From: Tannockella sp964372125
GTDB taxonomy: Bacteria > Bacillota_I > Bacilli_A > Erysipelotrichales > Coprobacillaceae
Direction: 5' to 3'
Length of the DNA stretch: 46,164 nt
Assembly (NCBI GenBank): GCA_964372125.1
Contig: CAYJPL010000015.1
Location: 1-46,164 of the forward strand
A program made the position numbers and the translations under genes. Shown piece by piece: positions 22,057 through 30,410 of this stretch; position 1 is the stretch's first letter, and every line of letters starts with the position of its first letter. The notes under the pieces are model-generated. The model saw nothing but the letters and a program-made list of their open reading frames with translations, searched no databases and was not told the origin of the DNA.

Positions 22057-24402
22057 ATGGATGTTGTAAAAACTAAAAGAATAGATTATTTAAGAGAAAA
22101 CGCAATGAACACAAAGCGATATGTGTCTATTGAACAAGCAAAAATCATTACTGAATCATATAAATTAAATGAAGATAAGCCACGTATTATCCAAAGGGCA
22201 CATGCTCTAGCAGCAGCGCTTAAAAAATTAGATATAAGTATTGACGATGAGGAGCTAGTAGTAGGGAATCGTACTATTGGTATTCGTCATGGTGTTGTAT
22301 TTCCAGAAAGCGGATGTAACTGGGTATATAAAGAAGCTGATACAATGTTTACAAGACCACAAGATAAGTTTCATTTCAAACAAGAAGATATTGACTACTT
22401 TAAAAATGAAATATATCCGTATTGGCAAGATAAGTCTATGGAAAACCTAATTCGTGAGAGGTATGGTAAAGAAATAGATGCAATTACGCCAGTAGCTAAG
22501 ATTAATCAAAAAGATCATGCTCAAGGACATATTTGCCCAGATTGTAAAAGTTGGCTTGCAACAAGTCCTATGGCTTTAAGAGAAGAGGCGCTTAAAGCTG
22601 CAAGTATGACAACTAATAAAGATAAAAAAGATTTCTATACATCACAGGCAATTGTTATGGAAGGTGTAGTAGACTTCTATAATCGATATGGTGAACTTGC
22701 TAGTGAAATTATCACTAAAGAGGGATTGTCAAAAGATCATGGTTTATATCAAGTGCGTGATAACTGTTTTGCACTAGCAAACAATGCACCTACTAATTTT
22801 CATCAAGCTGTACAATCATTATGGTTCTTGTTTGTTATATTACATATGGAATCGAATGCTTCAAGTTTTTCACCGGGTAGAATAGATTCATACTTATATC
22901 CTTTCTATAAAAAAGATATTGAAGCTGGAAAAACAAATCAAGAATTATTTGATATTCTTTCATGTTTATGGATCAAGTTTAATGAAATCGTATATTTACG
23001 AAATAGCCATAGTGCAAAATTCTTTGCTGGTTTCCCAATCGGGTTTAATATCGCAATCGGTGGTTTAGACAAAGATGGAAAAGCATTTGAAAATGAAGTT
23101 TCATACATGTGTTTACAAGCACAAGAGTATTTAGGGTTACCACAACCAAACCTATCAGTTCGTGTTCATGATAACACTTCAACACAATTACTAGAGAAAT
23201 CTGTAGAGGTTGTATCAAAAGGAAGTGGTATGCCGCAATTCTTTAATGATAACAGTATTATTGAATCATTAATTGATCTAGGTATTGAACGTGAAGATGC
23301 ACTTGATTATGCAATTGTCGGGTGTGTTGAGATTACTACGCAAGGAAATAATTTAGGGTGGTCAGATGCCGCAATGTTTAATCTAAACAAAGCGTTAGAA
23401 TTAACTTTAAATAATGGTATATGCTTAAATACTGGAGAAAAAATAGGACTAGATTTAGGGAATCTTACAACATTTGAAACATTCGAAGATTTAGAAGAGG
23501 CGTTTAAAAAACAAATTACGTATTTTATTGATGAGATGATGAAAGCATGTGAAGTAGTTGAAATTGCACATCAAGAGTGTTTACCAACACCATTTTTATC
23601 AAGTGTAATTGATGGATGTTTTGAAAAAGGAATGGATGTTACTGCAGGAGGTGCAAAGTACAACTTCTCAGGAATCCAAATGATTCAAATCGCAAACCTT
23701 GCGGATAGTTTAGCTGTTGCAAAAGAGTTAATATATGATAAGAAAAAAATAACTAGAGAAGAAATGTTACAAGCTCTAAAAGATAATTTTGAAGGACACG
23801 ATATGACAAAGGCTATCATTGATAATGTTGCCAAAAGATATGGTAATGATATTGAATGGGTAGATAATCTAGGTGCAAAGTATGCCCGTTTCTTTAAAGA
23901 AAATGTAACAAAATATACAAACTATCGTGGTGGGAAAATACATACTGGTATGTATACGGTATCTGCACATGTACCAATGGGTGAAAATGTTGGTGCTAGT
24001 TTAGATGGTAGGCTTGCAAAAGAACCATTGGCTGATGGCGGAATGTCACCAGTGTACGGAAGAGATGTATGTGGTCCAACAGCTGTTTTAAAGTCAGTTA
24101 GTAGACTTGCAAATGACCTTACTACGAATGGAGGATTACTTAACTTAAAATTCTTACCATCTTTCTTTAGTAAAGAAGGTATTGAAAAATTCGCACTTTT
24201 CTTACGTGCGTTTGTAGATTTAGAAATACCGCATGTACAATTTAATGTTGTACAACCACAAGACTTATTAGCTGCAAAAGAATCACCTGAAAAGTATCGA
24301 AGTCTAACAATTCGAGTTGCTGGATACACAGCATACTTTATAGAATTAGATAGTAAGTTACAAGATGAAATCATCTCACGAACTAGTTATGAACAAATTT
24401 AA
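22057..24402 (+). CDS. Glycyl radical enzyme, YbiW/PflD-like
   Basis: A 781-residue glycyl radical enzyme. The catalytic thiyl residue is Cys423 in VGCVEITTQG, with Glu425 two residues later as in the dehydratase/lyase subgroup (not the Cys-Cys of pyruvate formate-lyase). The radical-carrying Gly756 lies in RVAGYTAYF, 25 residues from the end, followed by LQDEIISRT. Thus it is not a true PFL but a dehydratase- or lyase-type GRE. The neighbours (activase, then FSA aldolase) match E. coli ybiW-ybiY-fsaA. I recall, but cannot verify, a proposal that such enzymes act on 1,5-anhydroglucitol 6-phosphate. The start at 22057 has GGAGG 8 nt upstream. Inactivated by oxygen, so it implies an anaerobic niche. 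Confidence 0.9.
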   Translation: MDVVKTKRIDYLRENAMNTKRYVSIEQAKIITESYKLNEDKPRIIQRAHALAAALKKLDISIDDEELVVGNRTIGIRHGVVFPESGCNWVYKEADTMFTRPQDKFHFKQEDIDYFKNEIYPYWQDKSMENLIRERYGKEIDAITPVAKINQKDHAQGHICPDCKSWLATSPMALREEALKAASMTTNKDKKDFYTSQAIVMEGVVDFYNRYGELASEIITKEGLSKDHGLYQVRDNCFALANNAPTNFHQAVQSLWFLFVILHMESNASSFSPGRIDSYLYPFYKKDIEAGKTNQELFDILSCLWIKFNEIVYLRNSHSAKFFAGFPIGFNIAIGGLDKDGKAFENEVSYMCLQAQEYLGLPQPNLSVRVHDNTSTQLLEKSVEVVSKGSGMPQFFNDNSIIESLIDLGIEREDALDYAIVGCVEITTQGNNLGWSDAAMFNLNKALELTLNNGICLNTGEKIGLDLGNLTTFETFEDLEEAFKKQITYFIDEMMKACEVVEIAHQECLPTPFLSSVIDGCFEKGMDVTAGGAKYNFSGIQMIQIANLADSLAVAKELIYDKKKITREEMLQALKDNFEGHDMTKAIIDNVAKRYGNDIEWVDNLGAKYARFFKENVTKYTNYRGGKIHTGMYTVSAHVPMGENVGASLDGRLAKEPLADGGMSPVYGRDVCGPTAVLKSVSRLANDLTTNGGLLNLKFLPSFFSKEGIEKFALFLRAFVDLEIPHVQFNVVQPQDLLAAKESPEKYRSLTIRVAGYTAYFIELDSKLQDEIISRTSYEQI

Positions 24403-25291
24403 TACTGGAATTGTATTTGATATAAAAAAGTTTGCAGTACATGACGGCTTAGGCATTCGTAATACAATATTTTTGAAAGGTTGTAACTTACGATGTGTGT
24501 GGTGTCATAATCCTGAAGGGTTGGAAAGTATTCAAAAACCAATTATTAAGGAAAAATGTATTTCTTGTAATCGATGTCTATCGGTAGAAAAAGATAATCT
24601 AGTATCGCTAACAAACGGTACAAGAAAAATCAAACAGAGTAATATTGAAAGATTAGAAAAATATTTCAATAATTGTCCAGTTGAAGCAATTGGATATGAC
24701 TCTACGGTTTATACAGTTGATCAGTTAGTTGTAGATATGGTTAGTGATAAGGTTTTTCTAAAGTATGGTGGGGTTACTTTTTCAGGAGGTGAACCACTAC
24801 TGCAATATGATTTCTTACTTGCATGTATAAAAAAGCTAAAAGAAGAAAATATCCATATCGCAATAGAAACTGCATTAGCTATAGAGACAAAAAAACTAAA
24901 AGCGTTATTACCGTATGTAGATGAATGGTTCTTTGATATAAAACTATTTGATGATGCTAATCATATAAAATATACTGGGATTAGTAATAAGATAATTCTT
25001 GAAAATGCTACAGTGCTGTTGCAAAGCAATTGTCAGTTGACTGTGCGTACACCGATGATACCAAAGATTAGTGATAGTACTAAAAATATTCAAGATATTG
25101 GAAATTTTATTTATAAGATTGATAAAGATGCTAAGTGGGAACTATTGAATTTTAATCCACTAGCAATTGGTAAGTATAAGAGTTTAAATATGGACTACTA
25201 CTATAAAGAAAATCCTAGAATGTATACTAACCAAGAGATGGAAGAGTTTAAAAATATCGCAAGAAAATGCGGATTAAAAAATATTAAATAA
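24389..25291 (+). CDS. Glycyl radical enzyme activating protein (radical SAM)
   Basis: A 300-residue radical SAM activase that generates the glycyl radical on the enzyme encoded just upstream. The SAM-cluster motif CNLRCVWC gives Cys32/36/39, preceded by FAVHDGLGIR. FSGGEPLLQ supplies the GGE motif. A ferredoxin-like insert is present but reduced: Cys57/60/63 and, after a 32-residue spacer, Cys96-Pro, enough ligands for one extra cluster where homologues usually carry eight Cys for two. ATG 24389 overlaps the GRE coding region by 14 nt, so translation is probably coupled; no strong ribosome binding site is seen. The PflA-like C-terminal part (ELLNFNPLAIGKY) is complete. Confidence 0.9.
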   Translation: MNKFNTGIVFDIKKFAVHDGLGIRNTIFLKGCNLRCVWCHNPEGLESIQKPIIKEKCISCNRCLSVEKDNLVSLTNGTRKIKQSNIERLEKYFNNCPVEAIGYDSTVYTVDQLVVDMVSDKVFLKYGGVTFSGGEPLLQYDFLLACIKKLKEENIHIAIETALAIETKKLKALLPYVDEWFFDIKLFDDANHIKYTGISNKIILENATVLLQSNCQLTVRTPMIPKISDSTKNIQDIGNFIYKIDKDAKWELLNFNPLAIGKYKSLNMDYYYKENPRMYTNQEMEEFKNIARKCGLKNIK

Positions 25292-25303
25292 AAGGGGATA
25301 ATT

Positions 25304-25981
25304 ATGAAATTTATTATTGATGATGCAAATGTAGAAGTTATTAGAGAGTTATGGGATTTATACCCATGTGATGGAGTAACTACAAATCCAAGTATTTTAG
25401 CTAAGGCTAAGAAAGATCCATATGTAGTTTTAAAAGAAATTCGTGAAATTATTGGAACTGAGTCTGAATTACATGTTCAAGTAATTGGAGAAACTTTCGA
25501 AGAAATGGTAGAAGAAGCACACCGTATTATAAAGGAATTAGGAAGCAATACATATGTAAAAGTACCAACAACACCTGTTGGTTTAAAAGTTATGAAACAA
25601 CTTGCAAAAGAAAATATTAATATTACTGCTACAGCTATTTATACTGCAATGCAAGGATATTTAGCAGCAAAAGCTGGTGCAAGCTATGCAGCGCCATATG
25701 TAAATCGTATTGATAATTTAGGAGCGAACGGAGTAGAAACTGCTAAGACAATTGATGATATCTTTAAAACAAACAATTTACAATGTGAAGTATTGGCAGC
25801 ATCATTTAAAAACTCTCAACAAGTATTAGAATTGTGTGCATATGGTGTTGGAGCAAGCACAATTGGTACAGATGTAATAAAAGGTTTAATTAAACATGAC
25901 TGTGTAGAACTTGCAGTAGGTGTATTCCAAAAAGATTTTGCTGATTTATGTGGTGAAGGAAAGACAATGTCTAATATTTAA
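25304..25981 (+). CDS. fsa: Fructose-6-phosphate aldolase (transaldolase-like)
   Basis: A 225-residue TIM-barrel class I aldolase of the FSA/TalC subfamily. It shows MKFIIDDANV at the start, DGVTTNPSI (23-31), and the Schiff-base Lys86 in YVKVPTT. The length of about 220 residues distinguishes FSA from full transaldolase (about 315). It cleaves ketose 6-phosphates to glyceraldehyde 3-phosphate plus a ketone such as dihydroxyacetone or hydroxyacetone. Being third in the operon after the GRE and its activase, it probably cleaves the product made by the GRE. A GGGG-type ribosome binding site lies 12 nt after the activase stop. A terminator follows. Confidence 0.9.
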   Translation: MKFIIDDANVEVIRELWDLYPCDGVTTNPSILAKAKKDPYVVLKEIREIIGTESELHVQVIGETFEEMVEEAHRIIKELGSNTYVKVPTTPVGLKVMKQLAKENINITATAIYTAMQGYLAAKAGASYAAPYVNRIDNLGANGVETAKTIDDIFKTNNLQCEVLAASFKNSQQVLELCAYGVGASTIGTDVIKGLIKHDCVELAVGVFQKDFADLCGEGKTMSNI

Positions 25982-25989
25982 AAATGTTT

Positions 25990-26016
25990 AACCATGCCGT
26001 TTGGTGTGGTTTTTTA
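25990..26016 (+). terminator. Terminator of the glycyl radical operon
   Basis: AACCATGCC/GGTGTGGTT pairs with two wobbles and a 4-nt loop and is followed by six T. Confidence 0.8.
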
Positions 26017-26050
26017 ATACCATAGTATTAGAAAAAAAATATATATCTAC

Positions 26051-26066
26051 AGGTGTAAGGACACCT
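26051..26066 (+). repeat. Small hairpin upstream of the Rrf2 gene
   Basis: AGGTGT-AAGG-ACACCT is a perfect 6-bp hairpin in the 206-bp gap, without a T run. A TATAAT at 26134-26139 lies further down. It could be an operator; function unproven. Confidence 0.35.
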
Positions 26067-26187
26067 GATGATAAATATGTAAAAAAAAACATGAAAATGC
26101 GTGAATTATCTATCATTTATTAAATAAAAAGTTTATAATAATAGAAAGATAGAAAATACATATAAGGATATTAGAAAGGGGAAAATT

Positions 26188-26628
26188 ATGAAGGTAACAA
26201 CAAGAGGTAGATATGCCCTGCGTTTTATGATTTATTTAGCAAAAAATGTAGACCATGGTCATATTTCACTAAAAGATGCTGCAAAAGATCAAGAAATATC
26301 TATGAAATACTTAGAACAAATTGTCCCATATCTAACTAAAGAAAATCTTGTGAAATCCACTCGTGGTGCAAAAGGAGGGTATAACCTTACAAAACCAGCA
26401 GATGAATATAATGTTAGAGAAATATTAGAAGCAGTAGAAGGAAAAGTATGCCTTGTTGATTGCTCACGTGGAAATATTATATGCAGTAGAATTAGTGACT
26501 GTAAAACATCACCACTATGGATGGGTTTATCAGAGGCAATACGAGATTACTTATCAAATTACAAATTATCAGACTTAGTTGGAGAAGTAGATGCACTATG
26601 TGATTTTGATGAAACATTTAATTTGTAA
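26188..26628 (+). CDS. Rrf2-family regulator, IscR-like
   Basis: A 146-residue winged-helix regulator of the Rrf2 family: MKVTTRGRYALRFMIYLA at the start, the recognition-helix region SMKYLEQIVPYLTKENLVKSTRGAKGGY, and four cysteines at 88, 92, 99 and 105. The last three follow the spacing used by IscR to hold an Fe-S cluster. CymR, the cysteine regulator of Bacillota, belongs to the same family but, as I recall, lacks these Cys. The next gene is a cysteine synthase, so control of cysteine or Fe-S supply is likely. GGGGA lies 7-8 nt upstream. It has its own terminator. Confidence 0.88.
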   Translation: MKVTTRGRYALRFMIYLAKNVDHGHISLKDAAKDQEISMKYLEQIVPYLTKENLVKSTRGAKGGYNLTKPADEYNVREILEAVEGKVCLVDCSRGNIICSRISDCKTSPLWMGLSEAIRDYLSNYKLSDLVGEVDALCDFDETFNL

Positions 26629-26629
26629 A

Positions 26630-26653
26630 GAAGGTGCTAAGCACCTTTTTTTA
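26630..26653 (+). terminator. Terminator of the Rrf2 gene
   Basis: AAGGTGC/GCACCTT with a 3-nt loop and a T run, directly after the stop codon. Confidence 0.88.
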
Positions 26654-26714
26654 ATGCGTATGTTTTGACATAATGCTACATAAAATCTACAATGGTAAAA
26701 AAGGAGGATTAGCA

Positions 26715-27638
26715 ATGATGCATAAATCAGTTTTAGAAATGGTTGGGAACACTCCTATTCTTAAATTGCAAGGATTTACTCGTGAAAATGGGTTGCATGC
26801 AAATATTTATGGAAAAGTAGAGTTCTTTAACCCAACTGGATCAATTAAAGATAGAATTGCAAAAGCAATGATACTTCAAGCAATTGAAGACAAAAAAATC
26901 ACTAGTTCAACAACTGTTATTGAGCCAACAAGTGGAAATACTGGAATAGGACTTGCATCAATGTGTGCTAGCCTTGGTTATAAATTAATTCTTACAATGC
27001 CAGAAACAATGAGTGTTGAAAGACAAAAGTTAATACGTGCATATGGTGCAAAAATTGTATTGACTACTGGAAAGTTAGGTATGAAAGGCGCAATAGAAAA
27101 AGCAAATGAATTAGCTAATGAAATTGAGGATAGCTTTATACCGAGTCAATTCGAAAATATGTCTAATCCACGTAGTCATTATTTAACTACGGGACCAGAA
27201 TTGTATAAACAGCTTGATGGGAATATTGACATAGTAGTTGCTGGAGTTGGTACCGGTGGTACACTTTCAGGTGTTGGAAAGTATTTAAAAGAAAAAAATC
27301 CAGATATCAAATTAATTGCAGTAGAACCAAATGATTCGCCAGTGCTAAGTAAAGGTACACCTGGGCCACATAAAATTCAAGGAATTGGGGCTGGGTTTAT
27401 ACCAAGCACATTAGATACTGCTATATACGATGAAGTAATACGCGTTGATATTGGTGATGCGTATAGATGTGCAAGAGAAGTTGCTATCTATGATGGTATT
27501 CTTGTGGGAATATCAAGCGGGGCTGCAATGCAAGGTGTTGTAGAAGTTCTAAAGAATCCAGAATATCAAAATAAAAATATAGTTGTTATACTACCAGATG
27601 GTGGGGATCGCTATTTGTCAACTGAGTTATTTGAATAA
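26715..27638 (+). CDS. cysK: Cysteine synthase (O-acetylserine sulfhydrylase)
   Basis: A 307-residue PLP enzyme that makes cysteine from O-acetylserine and sulfide. PLP-binding Lys45 is in NPTGSIKDR, the substrate loop is PTSGNTGIGLA, the phosphate-binding loop is GTGGTLSG, and IQGIGAGFIP and GISSGAAMQG are conserved further on. Complete length for a CysK. ATG 26715 is 7 nt from AGGAGG; the frame is open further upstream but without a suitable site. It lies downstream of the Rrf2 regulator and just 60 bp before the AI-2E-type permease, with terminators on both sides, so it is probably transcribed alone. Confidence 0.94.
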   Translation: MMHKSVLEMVGNTPILKLQGFTRENGLHANIYGKVEFFNPTGSIKDRIAKAMILQAIEDKKITSSTTVIEPTSGNTGIGLASMCASLGYKLILTMPETMSVERQKLIRAYGAKIVLTTGKLGMKGAIEKANELANEIEDSFIPSQFENMSNPRSHYLTTGPELYKQLDGNIDIVVAGVGTGGTLSGVGKYLKEKNPDIKLIAVEPNDSPVLSKGTPGPHKIQGIGAGFIPSTLDTAIYDEVIRVDIGDAYRCAREVAIYDGILVGISSGAAMQGVVEVLKNPEYQNKNIVVILPDGGDRYLSTELFE

Positions 27639-27667
27639 AAGTCCTATTTATATAGGACTTATTTTTT
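27639..27667 (+). terminator. Terminator of cysK
   Basis: AAGTCCTAT/ATAGGACTT forms a 9-bp stem with a 4-nt loop, then ATTTTTT. Confidence 0.9.
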
Positions 27668-27697
27668 AAATATGTTAAAATATAGCGAGGTGAAAAT

Positions 27698-28828
27698 ATG
27701 GAAATAAATAAAAAGACAATAAAAGTAATGCTTTTATTAATAACGTTTACAATTGTCCTATTTGTAGGCTTACAAAATTTACATATACTTTTAGATGTAA
27801 TTAACTATTTATGGGGAATCATTTTCCCATTCGTTTTAGGAGCTGCTATCGCGTTTATTATTAATATACTATTATCCTTTTATGAAAGAACACTTCTTAG
27901 AAAAGTAACTAGTAAGAAATTAAAAAGACCAATTTCATTGTTATTATCAATCATTAGTGTTATAGCAGTCATATTTGTGATTATATTCTTATTAGTGCCA
28001 GAGCTTATAAGAACTGGAATAACAATTTCAGAAAATATTGAAGTTTTTTTACCAGAAGCAATTATATGGATTGAAGAAGTATTTAGCAATCCGGAAATTA
28101 GCCAGTTTTTAGTCAATTTAACAATTGATTGGCAAGCACTAACGAATACGGTTATAACATTTTTCCAAGAACAACTTGGAACAGTGTTGTTGTCATCATT
28201 AGATGTTGCTGGCTCAATATTTAGTGGAATTACTTCGTTTTTAATCGCTATTGTTTTTTCTTGTTACATATTAATGCAAAAAGAAAAATTAGTATTACAA
28301 GGAAAAAAAGTATTATATGCTTTTTTCAAGGAAGAACATGCAAAACCCATTGTCGATGTTATAGTTTTAAGTAAAAAAACATTTCACAACTTTATAACAG
28401 GTCAATGTTTAGAAGCGCTTATTTTAGGTACATTATTTTTCGTTGCGATGACAATTTTTTCAATGCCATATGCACTCCTTATTGGGGTGATTATTTCGAT
28501 AACTGCGCTAATACCTATAGTCGGTGCATTTATTGGTTGTTTTATTGGAGTGTTGTTAATATTTATACAAGATCCAACACAAGCACTTATATTCTTAGTA
28601 TTATTTTTAGTACTGCAACAAATAGAAGGAAACTTCATTTATCCGTATGTTGTCGGTGGATCGGTTGGATTACCTTCAATATGGGTACTGTTTGCAATTA
28701 CACTTGGAGGAAGTTTATTAGGTGTTGCGGGGATGCTATTGTTTATTCCGCTTATGTCGGTTTTATATGTACTATTTAGAAAGATGGTATATGCTAGATT
28801 AAAAAAAAGAAAGATAAAGTTTGAATAA
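27698..28828 (+). CDS. AI-2E-family transporter (PerM/YtvI-like)
   Basis: A 376-residue membrane protein with about eight predicted helices: a first cluster (about 10-95), a soluble segment in the middle (about 100-150) and a cluster from about 155 to 365. It fits the AI-2E/PerM permease family, with features such as FPFVLGAAIAFIINILLSFYERTL near the N-terminus, NFITGQCLEALILG, and QQIEGNFIYPYVVGGSVGLP near the C-terminus. The family includes AI-2 exporters and Na+/H+-coupled carriers; the substrate is not predictable. GAGGTGA lies 6 nt before the ATG. The next gene starts 9 nt after the stop and is probably co-transcribed. Confidence 0.85.
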   Translation: MEINKKTIKVMLLLITFTIVLFVGLQNLHILLDVINYLWGIIFPFVLGAAIAFIINILLSFYERTLLRKVTSKKLKRPISLLLSIISVIAVIFVIIFLLVPELIRTGITISENIEVFLPEAIIWIEEVFSNPEISQFLVNLTIDWQALTNTVITFFQEQLGTVLLSSLDVAGSIFSGITSFLIAIVFSCYILMQKEKLVLQGKKVLYAFFKEEHAKPIVDVIVLSKKTFHNFITGQCLEALILGTLFFVAMTIFSMPYALLIGVIISITALIPIVGAFIGCFIGVLLIFIQDPTQALIFLVLFLVLQQIEGNFIYPYVVGGSVGLPSIWVLFAITLGGSLLGVAGMLLFIPLMSVLYVLFRKMVYARLKKRKIKFE

Positions 28829-28837
28829 GAGGTATAT

Positions 28838-29857
28838 ATGAAAGATTATATTTTAGAGATGGCTAATAATATTTTAGCAATTGATAGTCCAACAGGGTAT
28901 TGTAGTAATGTTATTGACTACGTAGAGAAACAAATTGTTGATATGGGTTACTTGACATCTCGTAATGTTAAGGGGAATTTAATTGTTAAGGTTGATGGTG
29001 CATCAAATAAAACAATTGGTGTTTGTGGTCATGTGGATACGCTTGGTTTGATGGTACGAAGTATTAAAGCTGATGGTACACTGGCCTTTACAAATATTGG
29101 TGGCCCAATTATTCCAACATTGGATGGCGAATACTGTAGAGTTATAACAAGAGATAATAAAATATATACTGGAACTATTTTATCAAATGCTCCAGCTGCT
29201 CATGTTTATAAAGATGCAAGTACACTAACAAGAGAGTGTCACAATATGCACATACGCCTTGATGAGGTTGTAAAATCAAAAGAAGATGTAGAGAAACTAG
29301 GAATAGGAAATGGAGATATTATCGCGATTGATCCAAAAACTACAATTACTGATTCAGAATTTATAAAATCTAGATTCTTAGATGATAAACTGTCAGTAGC
29401 AATATTTTTAGGTGTACTAAAAAAATGTAAAGAAGATAATATCAAGTTAAGTAATAATGTTCAGTTTATAATTTCCACTTATGAAGAAGTAGGGCATGGC
29501 AGCTCTAATATCCCAAGCGAAATAGAAGAGTTGATTGCTGTTGATATGGGATGTATAGGAGATGATCTTGCTTGTACTGAGTACGATGTTAGTATTTGTG
29601 CAAAAGATTCAAGTGGACCGTATGATTATGATATGGTATCAACTTTGATTGAGCTTGCTAAGAAAAACAAATTAAATTATGCAGTAGATGTTTATCCATA
29701 TTACGGTAGTGATGTAAGTGCTGCCTTGCGTGGTGGAAATGATATTAAAGGTGCATTAATTGGACCTGGTGTTCATGCCAGTCATGGAATGGAAAGAAGT
29801 CACATAGATGCTGTAATTAGCACAGTTGATTTACTGCTTGCTTATTTCACAAAATAA
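28838..29857 (+). CDS. M42-family aminopeptidase
   Basis: A 339-residue dinuclear metallopeptidase of the M42 family (PepA/FrvX/YsdC). Metal-site motifs can be placed: GHVDTLG (His65, Asp67), RFLDDK (Asp near 182), the catalytic pair in TYEEVGHG, AVDMG, and the C-terminal His in HASHGMERSH. The early IDSPTG motif is also conserved. It is cytosolic, trims peptides from the N-terminus, and usually forms dodecamers. GAGG lies 7-8 nt upstream. It is transcribed with the AI-2E-family permease gene. Confidence 0.9.
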   Translation: MKDYILEMANNILAIDSPTGYCSNVIDYVEKQIVDMGYLTSRNVKGNLIVKVDGASNKTIGVCGHVDTLGLMVRSIKADGTLAFTNIGGPIIPTLDGEYCRVITRDNKIYTGTILSNAPAAHVYKDASTLTRECHNMHIRLDEVVKSKEDVEKLGIGNGDIIAIDPKTTITDSEFIKSRFLDDKLSVAIFLGVLKKCKEDNIKLSNNVQFIISTYEEVGHGSSNIPSEIEELIAVDMGCIGDDLACTEYDVSICAKDSSGPYDYDMVSTLIELAKKNKLNYAVDVYPYYGSDVSAALRGGNDIKGALIGPGVHASHGMERSHIDAVISTVDLLLAYFTK

Positions 29858-29930
29858 AAAGATATTCTAAATTATCATGTAGTTTCCACAACACCAAGCT
29901 CTAAATCGCTATGGAGTTTGATTCGAAATA

Positions 29931-29962
29931 AAAAACGTCAATTTTCATGAATTGACGTTTTT
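29931..29962. terminator. Bidirectional terminator between M42 and the zinc-ribbon gene
   Basis: ACGTCAATT/AATTGACGT (29935-29943 and 29950-29958) is flanked by A and T runs, so it can serve both convergent genes. Confidence 0.88.
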
Positions 29963-30368
29963 ATGTTCTTTTATCAAATCTAGTTTGACATTTAGGACAT
30001 GTAATTGTTATTTTTCCACGTCCTTTAGGAACACGAACAATCTGTTTACATTTCTTACAGCGATAATACTTATTATAAGGATCGTCTTTTTGTTTCTGTA
30101 AAAGCGTTGCTTTACGTTGCAACGGAGCATTTACTAGTTGTAGGAAAATAAAATTTTCTCTTTGACGAGCATATATTTTTCTTGAGTATACACGAGTAAT
30201 ATAATAAATAATCAAAATTAAGTTGATGAAATATAGTATAGTATTTTGAAGTAAAAATAAGTTTAGTATATAAATTGTGAAAATCAAAATCATTAAAAAT
30301 TTACCTAACTGGTCAATTCCATAACGTCCACTTAAAAATTGGTATAATTTGTATTTTAATTTTTTCAT
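29961..30368 (-). CDS. Hypothetical membrane protein with C-terminal zinc ribbon
   Basis: A 135-residue protein: a short basic N-terminus, two membrane helices (about 21-37 and 41-59), then a basic stretch (RKIYARQREN) and a C-terminal zinc ribbon with two CxxC pairs (CKKC and CPKC in RCKKCKQIVRVPKGRG and ITCPKCQTRFDKRT). I do not know its function. The start at 30368 is supported by GGAGG about 5 nt upstream; the longer frame to 30398 would include this site. It lies 42 bp downstream of the MscS gene on the same strand and may be co-transcribed with it. Confidence 0.75.
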   Translation of the reverse strand: MKKLKYKLYQFLSGRYGIDQLGKFLMILIFTIYILNLFLLQNTILYFINLILIIYYITRVYSRKIYARQRENFIFLQLVNAPLQRKATLLQKQKDDPYNKYYRCKKCKQIVRVPKGRGKITITCPKCQTRFDKRT

Positions 30369-30410
30369 AAAACCTCCATAAAAGTATTGTACAAACAAAA
30401 TATAACAGTT

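Noticed and set aside
28405..28779. 124-residue frame inside the AI-2E permease gene
   Set aside because: Same-strand shadow with aromatic and Cys-rich nonsense sequence and no ribosome binding site.
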